Assembly (NCBI GenBank): GCA_021030905.1
Contig: JAGFMI010000029.1
Span: forward strand, 62,001-126,000
DNA from: Pyrenula massariospora
Lineage: Eukaryota > Ascomycota > Eurotiomycetes > Pyrenulales > Pyrenulaceae
Direction: 5' to 3'
Length of the DNA stretch: 64,000 nucleotides
How positions within the stretch are numbered: the stretch's first letter is position 1; each line of letters begins with the position of its first letter. The translations under genes were made by a program, and so were the position numbers. Of this stretch, positions 11,102-22,957 are shown piece after piece. The notes beneath the pieces are model-generated. The model saw only the letters and a list, made by a program, of their open reading frames with translations, made no database searches and was not told where the DNA came from.

Positions 11102-11970
11102 CTATTCAAACTCCTCCTCTTCACATACCGAGATCCCGAATCCTTTAAATATGGCGCTCAATCTGGCCAGAAAGAAAGCCTGCACCTCAAGTCGAGTGGT
11201 AATCATGTTCGAGCGACTAGTTGTCGACGAGATGAGCACAGATACAACGTTCTCAGATCGTCGACTTGTTGTTATTGTGGTTCTCATACGCCATTTGCGA
11301 TCTGCTATTTTAACCTGGTCGATTGCGTACAGGTTTCCGTGGTCTGACCAGAGATCTTCGAATTGCTTGATGTGATTTTCGACATCCTTCAAGTACGTCG
11401 CACAGCGGTTGCACACTTGCCAATTTTTGCTTAGGACCGCATGTGAGGGCTTCCAGCCTGAAGGGTTATGACTTCTGAAATCGTTGACGAAGTCTTTTGA
11501 TAAACGGGAAGTATTATTTGCAAAGCGCATGGTCATTTGACATAGGCGAACTTTGTCTCGGGGAACCCAAACTCGGTCGAGCTTTTTGAGCAGCAAGTGA
11601 CTGTGGTCCAAGGGGTCACTAGAGTCGGTTTCTGGTCTCACGGGATTCACAACTCGCAGGCTTTCGGCGATACGGGCGAGCGTCTTGCAGGTGAGACCTA
11701 GGCATAGATCGGAGTAATCATCCACCATGTCAGGGTCATGAAGGTATCTGAAGACGATGAAAAGTAGCTCGGTCGGAAGATTCAGGAATGGTGGAAACTT
11801 GAAATTCTTTTAGCGACGGTTCATAGGCTGATCGGTGCTCTCAGTGTCCAAGCACAAAATCAAACAATACGAAGAAGCGCGCATCGGGATCTACTCACCA
11901 CAGGTCTGTCAGAATTTTGCTTACGCAGGGCCTCGGGCAACTTGAAATACTTCAAGACAAGTTTCCCCAT
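11102..11970 (-). CDS. F-box protein with C-x2-C motif
   Basis: Two exons: 11899-11970 (24 aa starting MGKLVLKYFKLPEAL) and 11102-11797; the GTGAGT donor and phase-0 junction give 255 aa. The second exon opens with FPPFLNLPTELLFIVFRYL, a classical F-box helix, followed by LGLTCKTLARIAESL. Expected role: substrate adaptor of an SCF ubiquitin ligase. A WQVCNRCATYL motif corresponds to the C-x2-C motif of the other F-box gene, so they look like diverged paralogues about 1 kb apart on opposite strands. A second acceptor 9 nt upstream (after AAAAG, exon from 11806) is also in frame and would add three residues. The C-terminal 80 residues are charged and end in an acidic EEEEFE tail. Confidence 0.75.
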
Positions 11971-12805
11971 GATTGTATGAGAAATCTTGTGAAGAGTTAT
12001 CAGATTATGAGATACGATTGCTGGTGTGATGAAAGAAGAAAAGAGGTGAGAGGGAGGACTGAGTGGAATATGACTTTAAACGTCGGTCGCAAAGGTGCTT
12101 CTGAAGATAGAATGTGAGCCGAAAGAGCGTGGAACTCACTTCAGACTGCCGCTTTTTATCGAAGGACTAGGGTTATATGAGAAGTGAGGATAAATCTTGG
12201 GGTTCGCCGTTGAATAGGTGAAGACCTGGCATTCTTGACCGATATAGGGAACACAAGCAAGTCTCGACTAGGGTCTCCGAGAAAAGAATGAACTAAAGCA
12301 GAGATAAAGAGTCTCTGAGAAATAGATGAAAAGATGATTTCATTGTTCCTGCAGTAATTTATGCCGGAGACCTACGGACTTTTCATCGTAAGACATATAA
12401 GCATCGTGTCCAATCCTGCCGTCACCGGTGGCAGTGCAAAGGGATATTTGTACCATTTGCATTGCACTTTGGCTCTTTGAGAGATTCTGGCAGCCCTAGA
12501 TGTACGCAATGGACTGGCCGGACGATGTTCCAATCTATTGGCGCTAGGCGTATCGGTCGTGTGTTCCACTGCCAATGTCGGGTGAAATTAGGCTCCTGGG
12601 CATCACAATGATGAGGAAAGGGTCATAATAGCTTCAATGGATCAATTAGGCACTATGTATAGAGGCGGCTGAATGTATCAGGTCGCTCCACTCCTCTCTA
12701 TGTAAAGGGATCCTCGTGGAGAGCTACCTAATGTACAGGCAGCTGCTTCGCGCTAAACCTATTCTGGAACAAGAAAGAAATACTTAGGGGTCCTCACTGC
12801 CAATC
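11971..12805. other. intergenic, no gene supported
   Basis: AT-rich with scattered short frames. It contains the promoter of the minus-strand F-box gene (11971 onward) and the 3' flank of the dioxygenase gene. No domain, repeat or RNA gene recognised. Confidence 0.45.
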
Positions 12806-13989
12806 TCATGCTTCTGCCTCGAGGCTTTCCCTCCTAGACTTGCTATTAGGATCAAGATATGGCCTCTCCCCCAGACTGACCGCTCGTTGACCCGCTCTCG
12901 GCCCGAGGTCTTGATAGTCAAACGTCGCAGCATGGTAAACGCTTCGATTGTCCCATATTGCTATTTGATTCAGCAAACGCGCACATATACAATGAAGAAA
13001 AGGCTTACCAAGATCATTCTCATTCTGCCATCGGTGTCGTACCTGTAGGTCGTGATTCTCCGTGATCAAACGGACAAAGTTGTCGAGGAGTTGACGGCTT
13101 TCTTGATCCGTGAGACCATTGATCCGCTGGACGTGGTGGCCGACGGCAAAGACGCTCTTCCAGCCAGTGACAGGGTTTGTTCGGATGACTGGATGGACTG
13201 CGCTAAGATCTGTACCAACATTCTCGGGGGCGCCACGTGGACCTTCGTGCATAGAAAAGTTGTTCTCCTTTGCGGCTTCGTTGAATTTGGGCTGAGCATA
13301 GGTCGCGCTTAGCGACTCCAGGAACTTTTGATATGGCTCAGAGATACGGTCGTACAGTTCATATCCAGAGGCCCATAATGTGTCGCCGCCAGTCTTAGGG
13401 AGCTGTGTCAACCTCAAGATGGCGTAGTCACTCGGAATTGGCTCAAAGGTAATGTCGCTGTGCCACGCCTCTTTAGCGGACTGCTTTTTGGCACTTGGAT
13501 TTAGGAAGTGGCCCTTGTAGATTTTCTTCGCCTGTTCACTTGAGATCACGCTGATTTCATCGTCCTTGCCGCCGTGTTCTCTTGCACTATTCGAGACAGG
13601 ATGAATGTGGAGCTTAGAAGTGGACGGCTTTTCGGAGAGCTCTCCAAGTCGCTGCGCAAGGGTCTTCTGGAGATCGTTGTTGAGGTCATCCTGCTTTCGG
13701 AAGAACACGACGCCTCGTTGAGAGACTGCTTTGGTTAGGAAGGAATACTTTGCAATATCGTGATCTTACTGGTAATTGCGAGATCTCTAAGCAAGTCATC
13801 TGAATTAGGAGCTGATAGCCATTCGGAAAGCGTAGCGTCTGGGAACTCTTTGCCAATCACAGGTGTCACATCGAAGGCTTTGAATTGATCCAGTACGCCT
13901 TTGAGCTGCAAAGGTTTCTTGAATGGAGACGCCTCCTCTGGTACAACCTTGTCCGGAGCTTGAGTCTTGGTGGTGGTTTCCGTGGCCAT
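12806..13989 (-). CDS. TauD/TfdA-type Fe(II)/2-oxoglutarate-dependent dioxygenase
   Basis: Three exons (13770-13989, 13009-13725, 12806-12960), introns of 44 and 48 nt, 363 aa. The family oxidises small substrates (taurine, sulfonates, alpha-ketoglutarate-dependent catabolism) using iron and 2-oxoglutarate; the substrate here is not readable. The iron-binding triad is visible: H-x-D in AWHSDITFEP (about H162, D164) and the distal His in NRSVYHAATFDY (about H322). The 2-oxoglutarate-binding Arg lies in GPRAGQRAVS, and GGDTLWASGYELYD is the typical Thr-containing strand. The 3' acceptor of intron 1 was chosen to give the family-typical ITISQRGVVFFR; an acceptor 3 nt earlier would give one extra residue. 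The start MATETTTK at 13989 is preferred. Probably cytosolic sulfur or nitrogen scavenging. Confidence 0.92.
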
Positions 13990-15199
13990 CCTGAAGTAAC
14001 CACTGTTCACGGGTGTAGAGCAGAAGAGAAGCTTGTAGACGACATAGGTTGAAGACCTTCAAGATGGGAAAGCAAATAAATAAGAAATCCCCATCTAGAA
14101 GACTTGTGATCTTGCGCTCATATGTCGCCATGCCGAACATGAGGGGTTACACTGCACATCTGAAAAGGCTGACCAATACCAGTCAAGGCGAGGAGTCATA
14201 GCGAATCACGCCAGTCTTAACCAATGTGATGAGCGTGAAGCTCGAAGCTGGCAAAGAATGCGGCCAATGTCATGCCAGATAGAGCTCATTCGCCATCGCC
14301 ACGACAGATTCGCAATCTTCGAGACCCTGCGTCGCACATATCCGCGATGTCCTACTCCAAAAGTGGGATTCTTGGCGCCAAGTGCATGTGTCGATCGACT
14401 TGTGAAAAACAAACATGCAATCGTTTTGTATCAACTTTCGCCGCCATCATTACCGACATTTAGTTTCTGAAAACACCAGCCATTTCCACTATTTGCAACT
14501 AAAGAGAACTAGCGCCAAATAATCCAGAATCGTGATGCAGTGCCTGGCAAAAAGCCGCTACTTTTAGATACAGAGTAATCGGAACGTCCAGGCTTTTCTC
14601 ATTGCAAAAATATGTCGTCATTATCAAGCCTTTGAGTCGCAACCATAGCTCTACTTAGAATAAAGGGAGACGTCAGGTCTAACCCTCCTGAGAGGCTCCA
14701 AAAGCGAACTGGGCGGCTAGTTTCTCGGATAAGTACACATGGTAAACTTTGTCCGATACTTGGGAGCAAATTCTCTGACACGTAATCTTCAAAGAGCTTC
14801 TATCCTAGCGGTGAAGCATGCTGAAACCGGAGACTGTCATTGTGACTACCCATGAATAATTGAGCAGTTCCTCATCTCGAAGTAAGGCGCATCGAGGGAA
14901 CCAAAAGGTTGTCGAACGCACCCTCTATCCACCTCAAGACAAAGGATCGTAATTGTTGCTGATAGACTAGTGAAATTATAAGCTCTTTGTTTCGGATAAA
15001 TTAGGTCTACAGTCCAGAGTCTACATCCCTCCAGAGCTAGCAGTCAGATTACTACCGAATGTGCACCAGATATGTGACCCCAATTTCTTAGTGCTCTTCA
15101 CATACTTTATTGTACAGCTAGAAAATTGGTTTCAATTGATCTATCATGTTAAGTTGTCTTTTGAAAATAGACCTCCGGCATCCGCGAAGGTAGCAAATC
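13990..15199. other. intergenic, about 1.2 kb, no gene supported
   Basis: Short frames only; no recognisable domain. Probably holds the dioxygenase promoter near 14000-14200 and then decayed sequence leading into the exonuclease pseudogene. Confidence 0.4.
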
Positions 15200-16271
15200 C
15201 CCGCAACCTTATCATCAGGGACAGCTTCGAGCTTCTCCACTAGCTTGTTGGCCTCGATGGCAGCCGGCTATCTTGACAAGTTTTCGATGTTGTTCTCATA
15301 GCAATCGACTTCGATAATCTTGCCTGTCTCAATATCGTGGAAAATCCTTCGAATCTAATCATTGAAGCTAGTCTTGCGGTTCTCGACCTCAGAGACATCA
15401 ACTCAGTCCCGCCGTAGGATCTTATCTTGACATATGACATCGTCTCTGGGTTCTTAATCTACCAGGTCAGAGTTTCTTCACAATTCATTTTTGGAAAGCC
15501 TGTCGCTATTCCCTAGTGGGACTTGCTTGGGACTATCTCTCGCTTAATACCCCTGTCTTGAAACTTTCGTCCTTACTAGTCATGCCATAAGCAATGATCT
15601 CAGTGATCTCGAAGCCCTCTGTTTCGATATTCAAGCATCAGTCTCTGCATTTTTTGATACTTACGGACCAAATGCAAAGATTTTCTCCCAATGATGATGT
15701 GACGTCAGTCTCGTTAATCTCATAACGAAACTTGATTGTCCCCACGCCGGACTACACTGCGTTGGCAACGATACAAATTTTGCGATGAAAGCTTTGTTAC
15801 TTCTTTCAGCTAGAACCTACGGTCAGGAATCCTCCGAGACTCAAAGAATGCATTTTATCATCAGAGAAGCCGCGCTAGACCCTACTCCGTGGCGTACAGG
15901 GAAATCTCGCACCAAGAGACGCCATGGGGGTACTCGTGGTAAGAAAAAAACAATAGCTCGAGCAAAGAAGAAGCTAGCATTGGAGGAGACGACCCCGACA
16001 GACCCACTTCTAGCTCTCACCGACATCTTTGAGACCCTGGACCTGCATCCATTGTTATCCACCGTGAAACTTGACGCCCATCACACTTGAAGTTGCATCA
16101 ACGAACCTGCGGATCACAAAGCTGAAATCCGCGAGCGCCAAACAAAATATCTGCGTGACGTCGAGACGCAGGAAAAGATCCGCTAGCTACGGGCAAGCAG
16201 GAGAATCGCAGTCGAAGAAAAGTCGGACGATTTATTTTCTCTCACCCGGGACCTCTTTGAAGCAACTTAAG
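15200..16271 (+). pseudogene. decayed Gfd2/YDR514C-like DEDDh exonuclease-domain gene
   Basis: Read in frame from about 15286, DVVLIAIDFDNLACL matches the first acidic motif (D-x-D/E) of the ribonuclease-H-like C-terminal domain found in fungal Gfd2/YDR514C-like proteins. It is followed by AVLDLRDI and QFIFGKPVAI. After a +1 frame change near 15545-15568 the frame reads HAISNDLSDLEALCF, then GLHCVGNDTNFAMKALLLL, the conserved end of the domain. In-frame stops occur at TAG codons near 15415 and 15510, a TGA near 15558, a TGA-TGA pair near 15695, and TGA/TAG codons near 16089 and 16168; the last frame continues as a charged helical tail to 16271. So the gene is broken several times and non-functional. 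Exact 5' end unclear. Several stops fit CAG/CGA-to-TAG/TGA (C-to-T) changes. Confidence 0.72.
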
Positions 16272-17109
16272 GCTTAGCAGGTCAGCAGTGTAATTATTTT
16301 CTGAAACGCTAGGGTGGAGGTTCTCCAGATCTTAACTCAATGGATTAGGGGTTCTTGACTTGTCCATTGCTCCTTTTCGAGTTTGGATCAATTCACTTTC
16401 TACGTGAAGGCTCCGAGAACGAGCTTCTTACAGGCTCTCACACATCTTCGCACTGTCGACCGCCATCACTTGCCATGTTGACCAGACTATCACACTCCGC
16501 CAGCAACACTTCAAACACGTTCGAGTATGCCTGAACAATCTGTGAAGCCACAACAACATTATCCGACCCTTGTTGTCATGCAACGTGGCTTCTACTCTCC
16601 CCCCCCTCTTGCTCTTTAGAACCGCACGCACAACCACAAACACTATTCCACCCACTCCTCCTCCTCAAACATTGCAATTGCAACACAGCCATGATAGAAC
16701 TAGTTTCAGTTCAACATCCACTGCTCCTTTCGGTCACCTAATAAAGAAACTTAATCACTGAACACATGCAAAACGATCTACCTAACCATCAACTAAATAT
16801 GAAAATCTATATATCACCTCGCTACCTGCACCGCACGGTCCTGACCGCCCCCCAAATTCCAGCTGCATCCATGTATCTCCGCAACCTCTATCCTACATCA
16901 CTCCGTCCCAACTCTAAAGTAAATCGACACATCTATCACTTCAGGCGACGTAAATCATCATTGTTATTTATTTATTCTAGTACACAATCTAAATGCTGAA
17001 ACTTTCAGCTTGACATTATACTACTTATCCATATCTCTTCGCTATCCTCATCATCAACTACTCTTATCTCACTCGATAAATTAACTTTACACTTTTCCCG
17101 GAGGGACCT
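16272..17109. other. intergenic, no gene supported
   Basis: Contains C/T-rich low-complexity sequence around 16590-16680 and AT-rich sequence around 16970. No domain or RNA gene recognised. Confidence 0.4.
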
Positions 17110-17270
17110 CTTTCTAAGCAGTTCTGCTCGGCCCCTATGTGGGTTGGGCACGCACAGTGTCCACATCGTGCTCGATTCTTACAGTATCTCGCGATGTGGC
17201 CAAATCGAAAACAGCTAAAACACTGTCTAGTCTGTAAGCTCAGCTCGAACGGTTCCGCGTTGTAGATCTC
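17110..17270 (-). mobile_element. LINE (Tad-like) ORF1 zinc-knuckle remnant
   Basis: On the minus strand the frame reads AEPFELSLQTRQCFSCFRFG then HIARYCKNRARCGHCA, with a perfect first CCHC knuckle (C-x2-C-x4-H-x4-C) and a second of the form C-x2-C-x4-H-x6-C. The sequence pattern RQCF-x-C-x3-GHIAR-x-C-x-N-x-ARCG-x-CA is that of the gag-like ORF1 of fungal Tad/LINE elements. No reverse transcriptase or endonuclease frame is visible near it, so this is a truncated, probably old copy. The flanking frames contain stops. Confidence 0.7.
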
Positions 17271-19141
17271 GGCTTGCTATATAAGGCTCTCAGTTCGGCC
17301 TTCTCAGGCTGAATCGATATGATCAGACTGCAAGAATTGTACGTCGACCTTAGACTGGAGGTAAAAATCTTATAGGCTGCTTCGAAAATGGTAGCATGGG
17401 TCAGGCTGAAATGATGATCTATATGACGTACATTGTGGAACACTCCATTGTCTTGCATCGGGAGGAAATGGGCTGGGGTGGACTTTGAGCTGAAAGCTGC
17501 ATCTGCTTAGCATGTACAGTTTAACCATCGACTTTGTGCATTTGGGGGCTCTTTGATTGATTAGAAATCACGAAGATTCGCTCTAAGTCTGATATGGCGT
17601 CTGGGTGTGCAAGCGAAAAACTGCGATAGATGGTACGAGCAGGTGATCATTTCTCGAGAAGTACATCCCGTTTCATGTGATGGTTCGGCCATAGTCCGAG
17701 TTGGGGGCAGTCTTAATCTGTCTATTTTAGCATGCCAATGGAGAACGATGAAATACGGAATGCCTTTTGTGTGGTTGATGCAAATCTCCTTGCAGATCTT
17801 GCCTGGATAGAGAGGGTTAGAAGCAAGATACCAAAGCATGTGAACAGTGTGCACCTATATTTGTATGATTTGTTAAGAGAGCTTGTGTAAGCCTTGCAGA
17901 GGAAATCTAAGTTTGTGCGCAATGATCGCTGCAGGGATTTGTGTGCACGCATGAAGCAGAGATGCCAGCCATCGCAAGCGACATTTAGAGCCAATCGTTT
18001 CGGATTTGGATGCACGCTTCCAGTTTGCGAAGCTCGAAAGAGCCACTGAGCGTACAGGAGCCAGCGAGTCCCCCCGCGTTCTTCTCGGCTTTCGACGAAT
18101 CTTACTCATGGTCAACGATTGTGAAGACTTCAGTCGATAAAGGTCACAGATAATTCAAGCGCCCAGCTCTAGAAAAGCTAAGTGTAAGAGCCTATAGAAC
18201 GCTATCTTAGTCAGTACTGTGTGAGGCGTTGCATGTGCTCCATGCTCTAATTTATATTCTGCACGATCGTCCGCAAAGTGACACGCGCGTAGCCTGATCG
18301 GCCCCCAGAGACTAGAGCATTTTAGAGCTTTAGAGCTTGGTTTGGACTCCAGGGTAAGACGTGCAGTAGAATCTACCTATCGCGACAACTAGGGCCAAGA
18401 ACTGCGGCACTTTCAAGTAGCGGGGATCATGTGTGACACTTTGCTAAGCCTTGTCAGTAAGAAGATAAGGCATCTTTCTAAGATTATTCGTTGGAAGCTC
18501 AGCAATGCGGATTCTATTTTGTTTCATGCTGTCATCAACACCTGCGACCGTTCAGAGCGGCTATCGGGGGATGAATGGGTAGAAAGGCCCAGGAAACGAT
18601 CACAATATTCATCTAGCATCCTCGCATCGGACACATATATCAAGGTACCGCTAGATCGTGGCCTTCACGACGACTGATACTCACCCCGCACCTACGAGCC
18701 TTGTTCGCTTTTGTGCCTGCAATACCTTCTGGCCATGTCATCCCTGTTAGAACATGTCGTCCCAATGTCGGTGCTCAAAGCGACCAGGATTGCAGCTAAT
18801 CAAGCTCTTCCGCGGCCAAATCGAGTCCCAAAGGTACTGCGTTCGTATTGTCAATGCAGGAGAATGAGACAGTCAAGAATATTTCTCATCCTAGGGTTGC
18901 ACGACATGGTCGTCATCCACCCTTTAGCTTTTAATGCCGATCGGGCTGAATGCATTGAGGACTCTTAGAGCCGACCAGATGTTCTAGTGTCAGCCCGGCA
19001 ATCCAATTATTTGGACTTTGGTCTCGAGGCTTCAGGTAGAGATTACAATCTTTCATCACGCCCGTTCTTCCTCTCCATCACCATCACCATCACCCCCGCC
19101 ATTTCATTTCATCCCCTCTCCCGTTACAAGCTGAAACCTTG
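17271..19141. other. intergenic, about 1.9 kb, no gene supported
   Basis: Short frames on both strands without domains. The last 80 bases before 19142 are C/T-rich with an ACCATC-type short repeat, a common fungal core-promoter or 5' leader feature. Confidence 0.4.
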
Positions 19142-21643
19142 ATGGCGGACTTGGGTTCAACCGCAAATGTACCAGTCTATCTTGGTGTCTGGACAAATTG
19201 GACTCGCGGACGCATAAACGGCGCAACGCTCACCCTGACTCATCGAAATGGAGCTCTTCTTACTGCTTTCCTTGCTATCTTTGTGACTTTCGTTGGGACC
19301 AGCTTCTGGCGCATTATAAGCTTCTCATTACATCAATTTCGATCCTCCCCAGAGCCGAGAGACGGGCTTTACCATCAGACTCAAGCTACCTTACGAAACT
19401 CTGGAAGCGGCGCAAGTGGCGTGACACGTCTCCTTTACATATTATGGGCATGGCGTCGCAAAAGCTCTAAAGTTGATCGTCCATTCTCTCGACTTCTGCC
19501 GCTGGTCGCAGCTCTTACTTTGACTACAGCTGCCTTTGCAGCTGCAAGTATTTTGACAGCAAGGATCAGCTCGGGGGTGGACAATCAAGTTCTTGTGTCA
19601 AGTTCTGACTGTGGGCAGCCCTATTTAGGTGATCCAAAGGTCGTGAACCAGAGTATGATCCAGACGATATATGCTCCTTGGGTATCGAAGCAACTAAATA
19701 CCTGGGCTACATATGTTCGGACATGCTACACAAATATCTCCGAAGCAACAGGATGCGGTTCTCTCGTTAAGCAACAACTAGCTACTACCATTGATCGCAA
19801 TGCCACTTGTCCGTTTCCAGGAGAGATCTGCCGCCATTATGACCAAAATATCAAGCTTGATACTGGACCTATGGCTATAGACTTTGACTTGGGCGTTAAT
19901 GTACCGCCAAATCTTCGGTATACCTTTAGATTTGTGCAGCACTGTGCACCATTAGCTGTGGATGGATATCGGCAACAATTTAATTATTCTGACGAAGTCC
20001 CCTATATGAGATATCTCTATGGCTCAGGAAAGTTACCGACCGGTAAATTCGAGAAGAATTACACTTATGAAGCCCGAATCCCATCGATACCACAGCTCAG
20101 GTTGGAAAGGTTTGATGCAGGCTTCGCCGATTATCAAGTAGAGTGAGTTGACACTTAAGAATACCCTCTACACTGTGACGTGGAGCATGGCTAATCTACG
20201 AAGTGCAAGAAACGCGTATTCCTACAACAAATCTTTTCTAGAAAGGAACTCTGATTTTTTGCCAAATGACAAGCTTCGGCAAACACTGATTGACGGCGAC
20301 CTGACGTTAGTTTCCTTACAAGCCGGGAATGTTCAATTTTCCAAAGAGGTCAATGACGATTGGTATGCCGCTCATCAATTTGTTCAAAATTCAATGAGGA
20401 CCGGCTATATAGGCAACTCGGAAGGGGCTCCTGTATACCTTTCAGATGAGCCGGCGCCAGCCATAGGATGCAAGACGCATTACGAAGTCTGCAAGCTTGT
20501 GCCTTCTCAGGAACAAGACTGCCCCGGCGTTGGAGGTCTATTTGACCTGGCCGTACCTCACACAACAGAGAAGGATGAAGCATATAGCATCATACAATGG
20601 ATCCCGAGTCTTCTCACAGATATTGGGAGTATCGTCATGGACATGTCGATTTCATCACTGACCTCCCGAAATAGCCTCAGTTCAGGTGTACAAGGCCCGC
20701 TACCTGATAATCAATGGCAATCAGAGGTTGAATACTGGCACAAAGTTATTCTAGCCTCGCTTCAAAATGTTGTAAGCTCTGCGGTTGGGCCTGGTGATCC
20801 TGAATTTCGAAAGTACTTTTGGAGCCCCCCAAGTACTGACATGGAAAGGTTCCTTTGCAAAAACATGGTACGTAGACTCCTCGTTTCAGATCTTCTTGTC
20901 GAATTTTCATCCATGTCCCCTTTCGAAGTAAAAACCATGACCTTGCGAGTCTATATGACTTCTTTGGTCCAAGACCTGCTTCATGTCACTTTCCTCTCTC
21001 CGTTTTCACGTTGAAATCTAACGATTTGGCTCTGTAACATCCTTAGAAAATTCGTTCCTCAGCTTACTCCAACTTTTCCATCCTTGGACTGGCTATCGTC
21101 CTTGGCATCGGCGGAATCATCATTGTCCTAGGATATACCCTCGAATCCCTGATAGAGATCATTGAGCGTCGTTTCCGCCGCGTCGTGAAGTATTCTCGAC
21201 TCGAATGGTCCGCCAATGACATCCTCCAGACGCAGCGTATGGCGCATGAAGAGCTTGGCATCGGCATCTGGAGAGACTGCGCGGGTGCTCGCGCCATCCC
21301 AGTGACCATAGAAAACGAACCACTTGGTGTTCTGGATATCCAAGATCCTGAACATCCGCGCTTAAAGGCCCCGTCTCCCGCCTGTGAAAAGCTAAGTACG
21401 TCTGGAGAGATTGACACGGTATCCACCACCCAGGCAGAGAGCGGCCAAGAGAGTCGGGCAAACAGTGTGGAACCAGTCGCCAATGCACAGCCAGCCTCAG
21501 AACAGTCGATCTTAGCCGATGCTGCCGAGAATGAAATCCTGGCTTCAGGCGAGACTCACAATAACTCCGCCTCAAACACTGATACTGAAAGTCTCAACAG
21601 TGAAGGTCCTAGGCATGATAGGATCCATGAAGCTGGCACGTGA
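19142..21643 (+). CDS. multi-pass membrane protein of unknown function (conserved fungal type)
   Basis: Three exons (19142-20142, 20204-20867, 21047-21643) with introns of 61 and 179 nt; 753 aa. The first intron (GTGAGT donor, CTAATCTACGAAG end) resolves what first looks like a frameshift. Hydrophobic segments are near residues 38-60 and 117-140, and a strong one near 570-595 (ILGLAIVLGIGGIIIVLGY). Between them is a large probably extracellular domain with many N-x-S/T sites (for example NQS, NIS, NAT, NYT, NKS) and paired cysteines. The block LCKNM-KIRSSAYSNFS at the second junction is typical of a widespread uncharacterised fungal membrane-protein family. The last 160 residues are a Ser/Glu-rich, probably cytoplasmic tail. 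Function unknown. The neighbouring transporter is on the opposite strand, so no operon-like link. Confidence 0.8.
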
Positions 21644-22957
21644 AGATCACGGCGAGGAATGGGTGTCTTTTATGAGGGAGATCGTTTTTCTTTTGTTTCT
21701 GCGCAGCTTCTGAAACGCAAGGCAATGGGAAACATTCGTTCCAAATCCTTTCTAGTTCTGAAACTCTGCGGATCTCTTGGGATGTTATCTACAATGAATT
21801 GGTGGGTGATAGTTTACGGACGTTCTTTCGAGGATCAAAGATCCATAGTATCTATGCTAGTCTTCATGTCACGCAGCGTGACCAAAACACTTTTTGGCCC
21901 ATGTAATCTAATGCAGGTAAGCCTCAGATCCGGGTATCTAAATGGGCTCGAGACCGTCCCGCTGCATTCCCTCCCCAAATCTCGATTCTACTTAACCCTT
22001 CCACATGCACCCTCACCCTTACCACGCCGCCCCCTATTCTATCCCCAAACCTGACACTTTTCCAATCAAATTGTCCAACTCGAACATCCACAATCTTCAA
22101 CATGACAAATTAATACAAGTCTATAATTCCTCCCCCAGCAAAGCCCATACTCCCATCAACCCTAGACACTCGAAGTACTTACTTAAATACCCGTTTCTCT
22201 GTAGTACATCATTCAAACCACGCCATACAGAGACAAGAGCAATATTCCCTTACGTGCAGTCGTCCACCACGTGCGGCATCACACCAAATTAAACCAAATC
22301 AGATCAGAAATCACAGCACACCACCGACATCGACACTGATATCACCAACACAACACCATCACCGCACCGCACCGTACCGCACCGTCAAACGAGAGCAGCG
22401 CACCGAACCACCAATCGAGAAAGCAGCGCTCATCTACCTCCAGTACAGTACAGGCTACTATACCACATCATACCACACCAAACCACAGCACGCTACAGCA
22501 CGCCACAGCGCGACACGGCACGTTACCGTACCTTATTCTCATCCTCGTCCTCGTCCCTATCCTTAATCCGGGACAGATTCTATGCCTGGCCCGACGGGGA
22601 GATGCACAGGCCGGTCGAGGTGGGTGAGCCGACACGACGTGGCACTTGGAATGCTGGGGGACGTATACGCATGGGATAGTATGCGAGAATGTTGAATCCA
22701 GACTCAAGGTGCGTGTTGCAATTGACGCTGTAGCATGCGTGTATAGAGGAGGTACAGGAAGCTGTGGAGAGAAGAAGTAAGTCCTCTTGGTCTAGTGTTG
22801 TGGCAGGAAGGGCTACTTATGGCGTGACTCCGAAATTGTATCATTTGCCATGGGACGTGGTGGATATGTGCATCTAAGTACCTAGTTCTCCTATGTATCT
22901 ATGACAACTCCCCGCTACTCACCACAACCCCCCCCCCTCCCTCCCTCCCAGCCATCA
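21644..22957. other. intergenic, about 1.3 kb
   Basis: Convergent interval between the membrane-protein gene and the MFS gene. It contains the CACCG/ACCAC-type simple-sequence stretch at 22310-22530 and a poly-C tract near 22927-22950. No gene supported. Confidence 0.45.
22310..22530. repeat. degenerate simple-sequence tract (CACCG / CACAG / TACCACA units)
   Basis: Runs of loosely repeated pentamers and hexamers, such as CACCGCACCGCACCGTACCG at about 22362 and later TACCACA and CACGCCACAG units. The array is imperfect and noncoding. Confidence 0.6.

Noticed and set aside
20130-20210. Apparent +1 frameshift in the membrane-protein gene
   Set aside because: A 61-nt intron (GTGAGT donor at 20143, CTAAT branch, AAG acceptor at 20203) restores the frame exactly.
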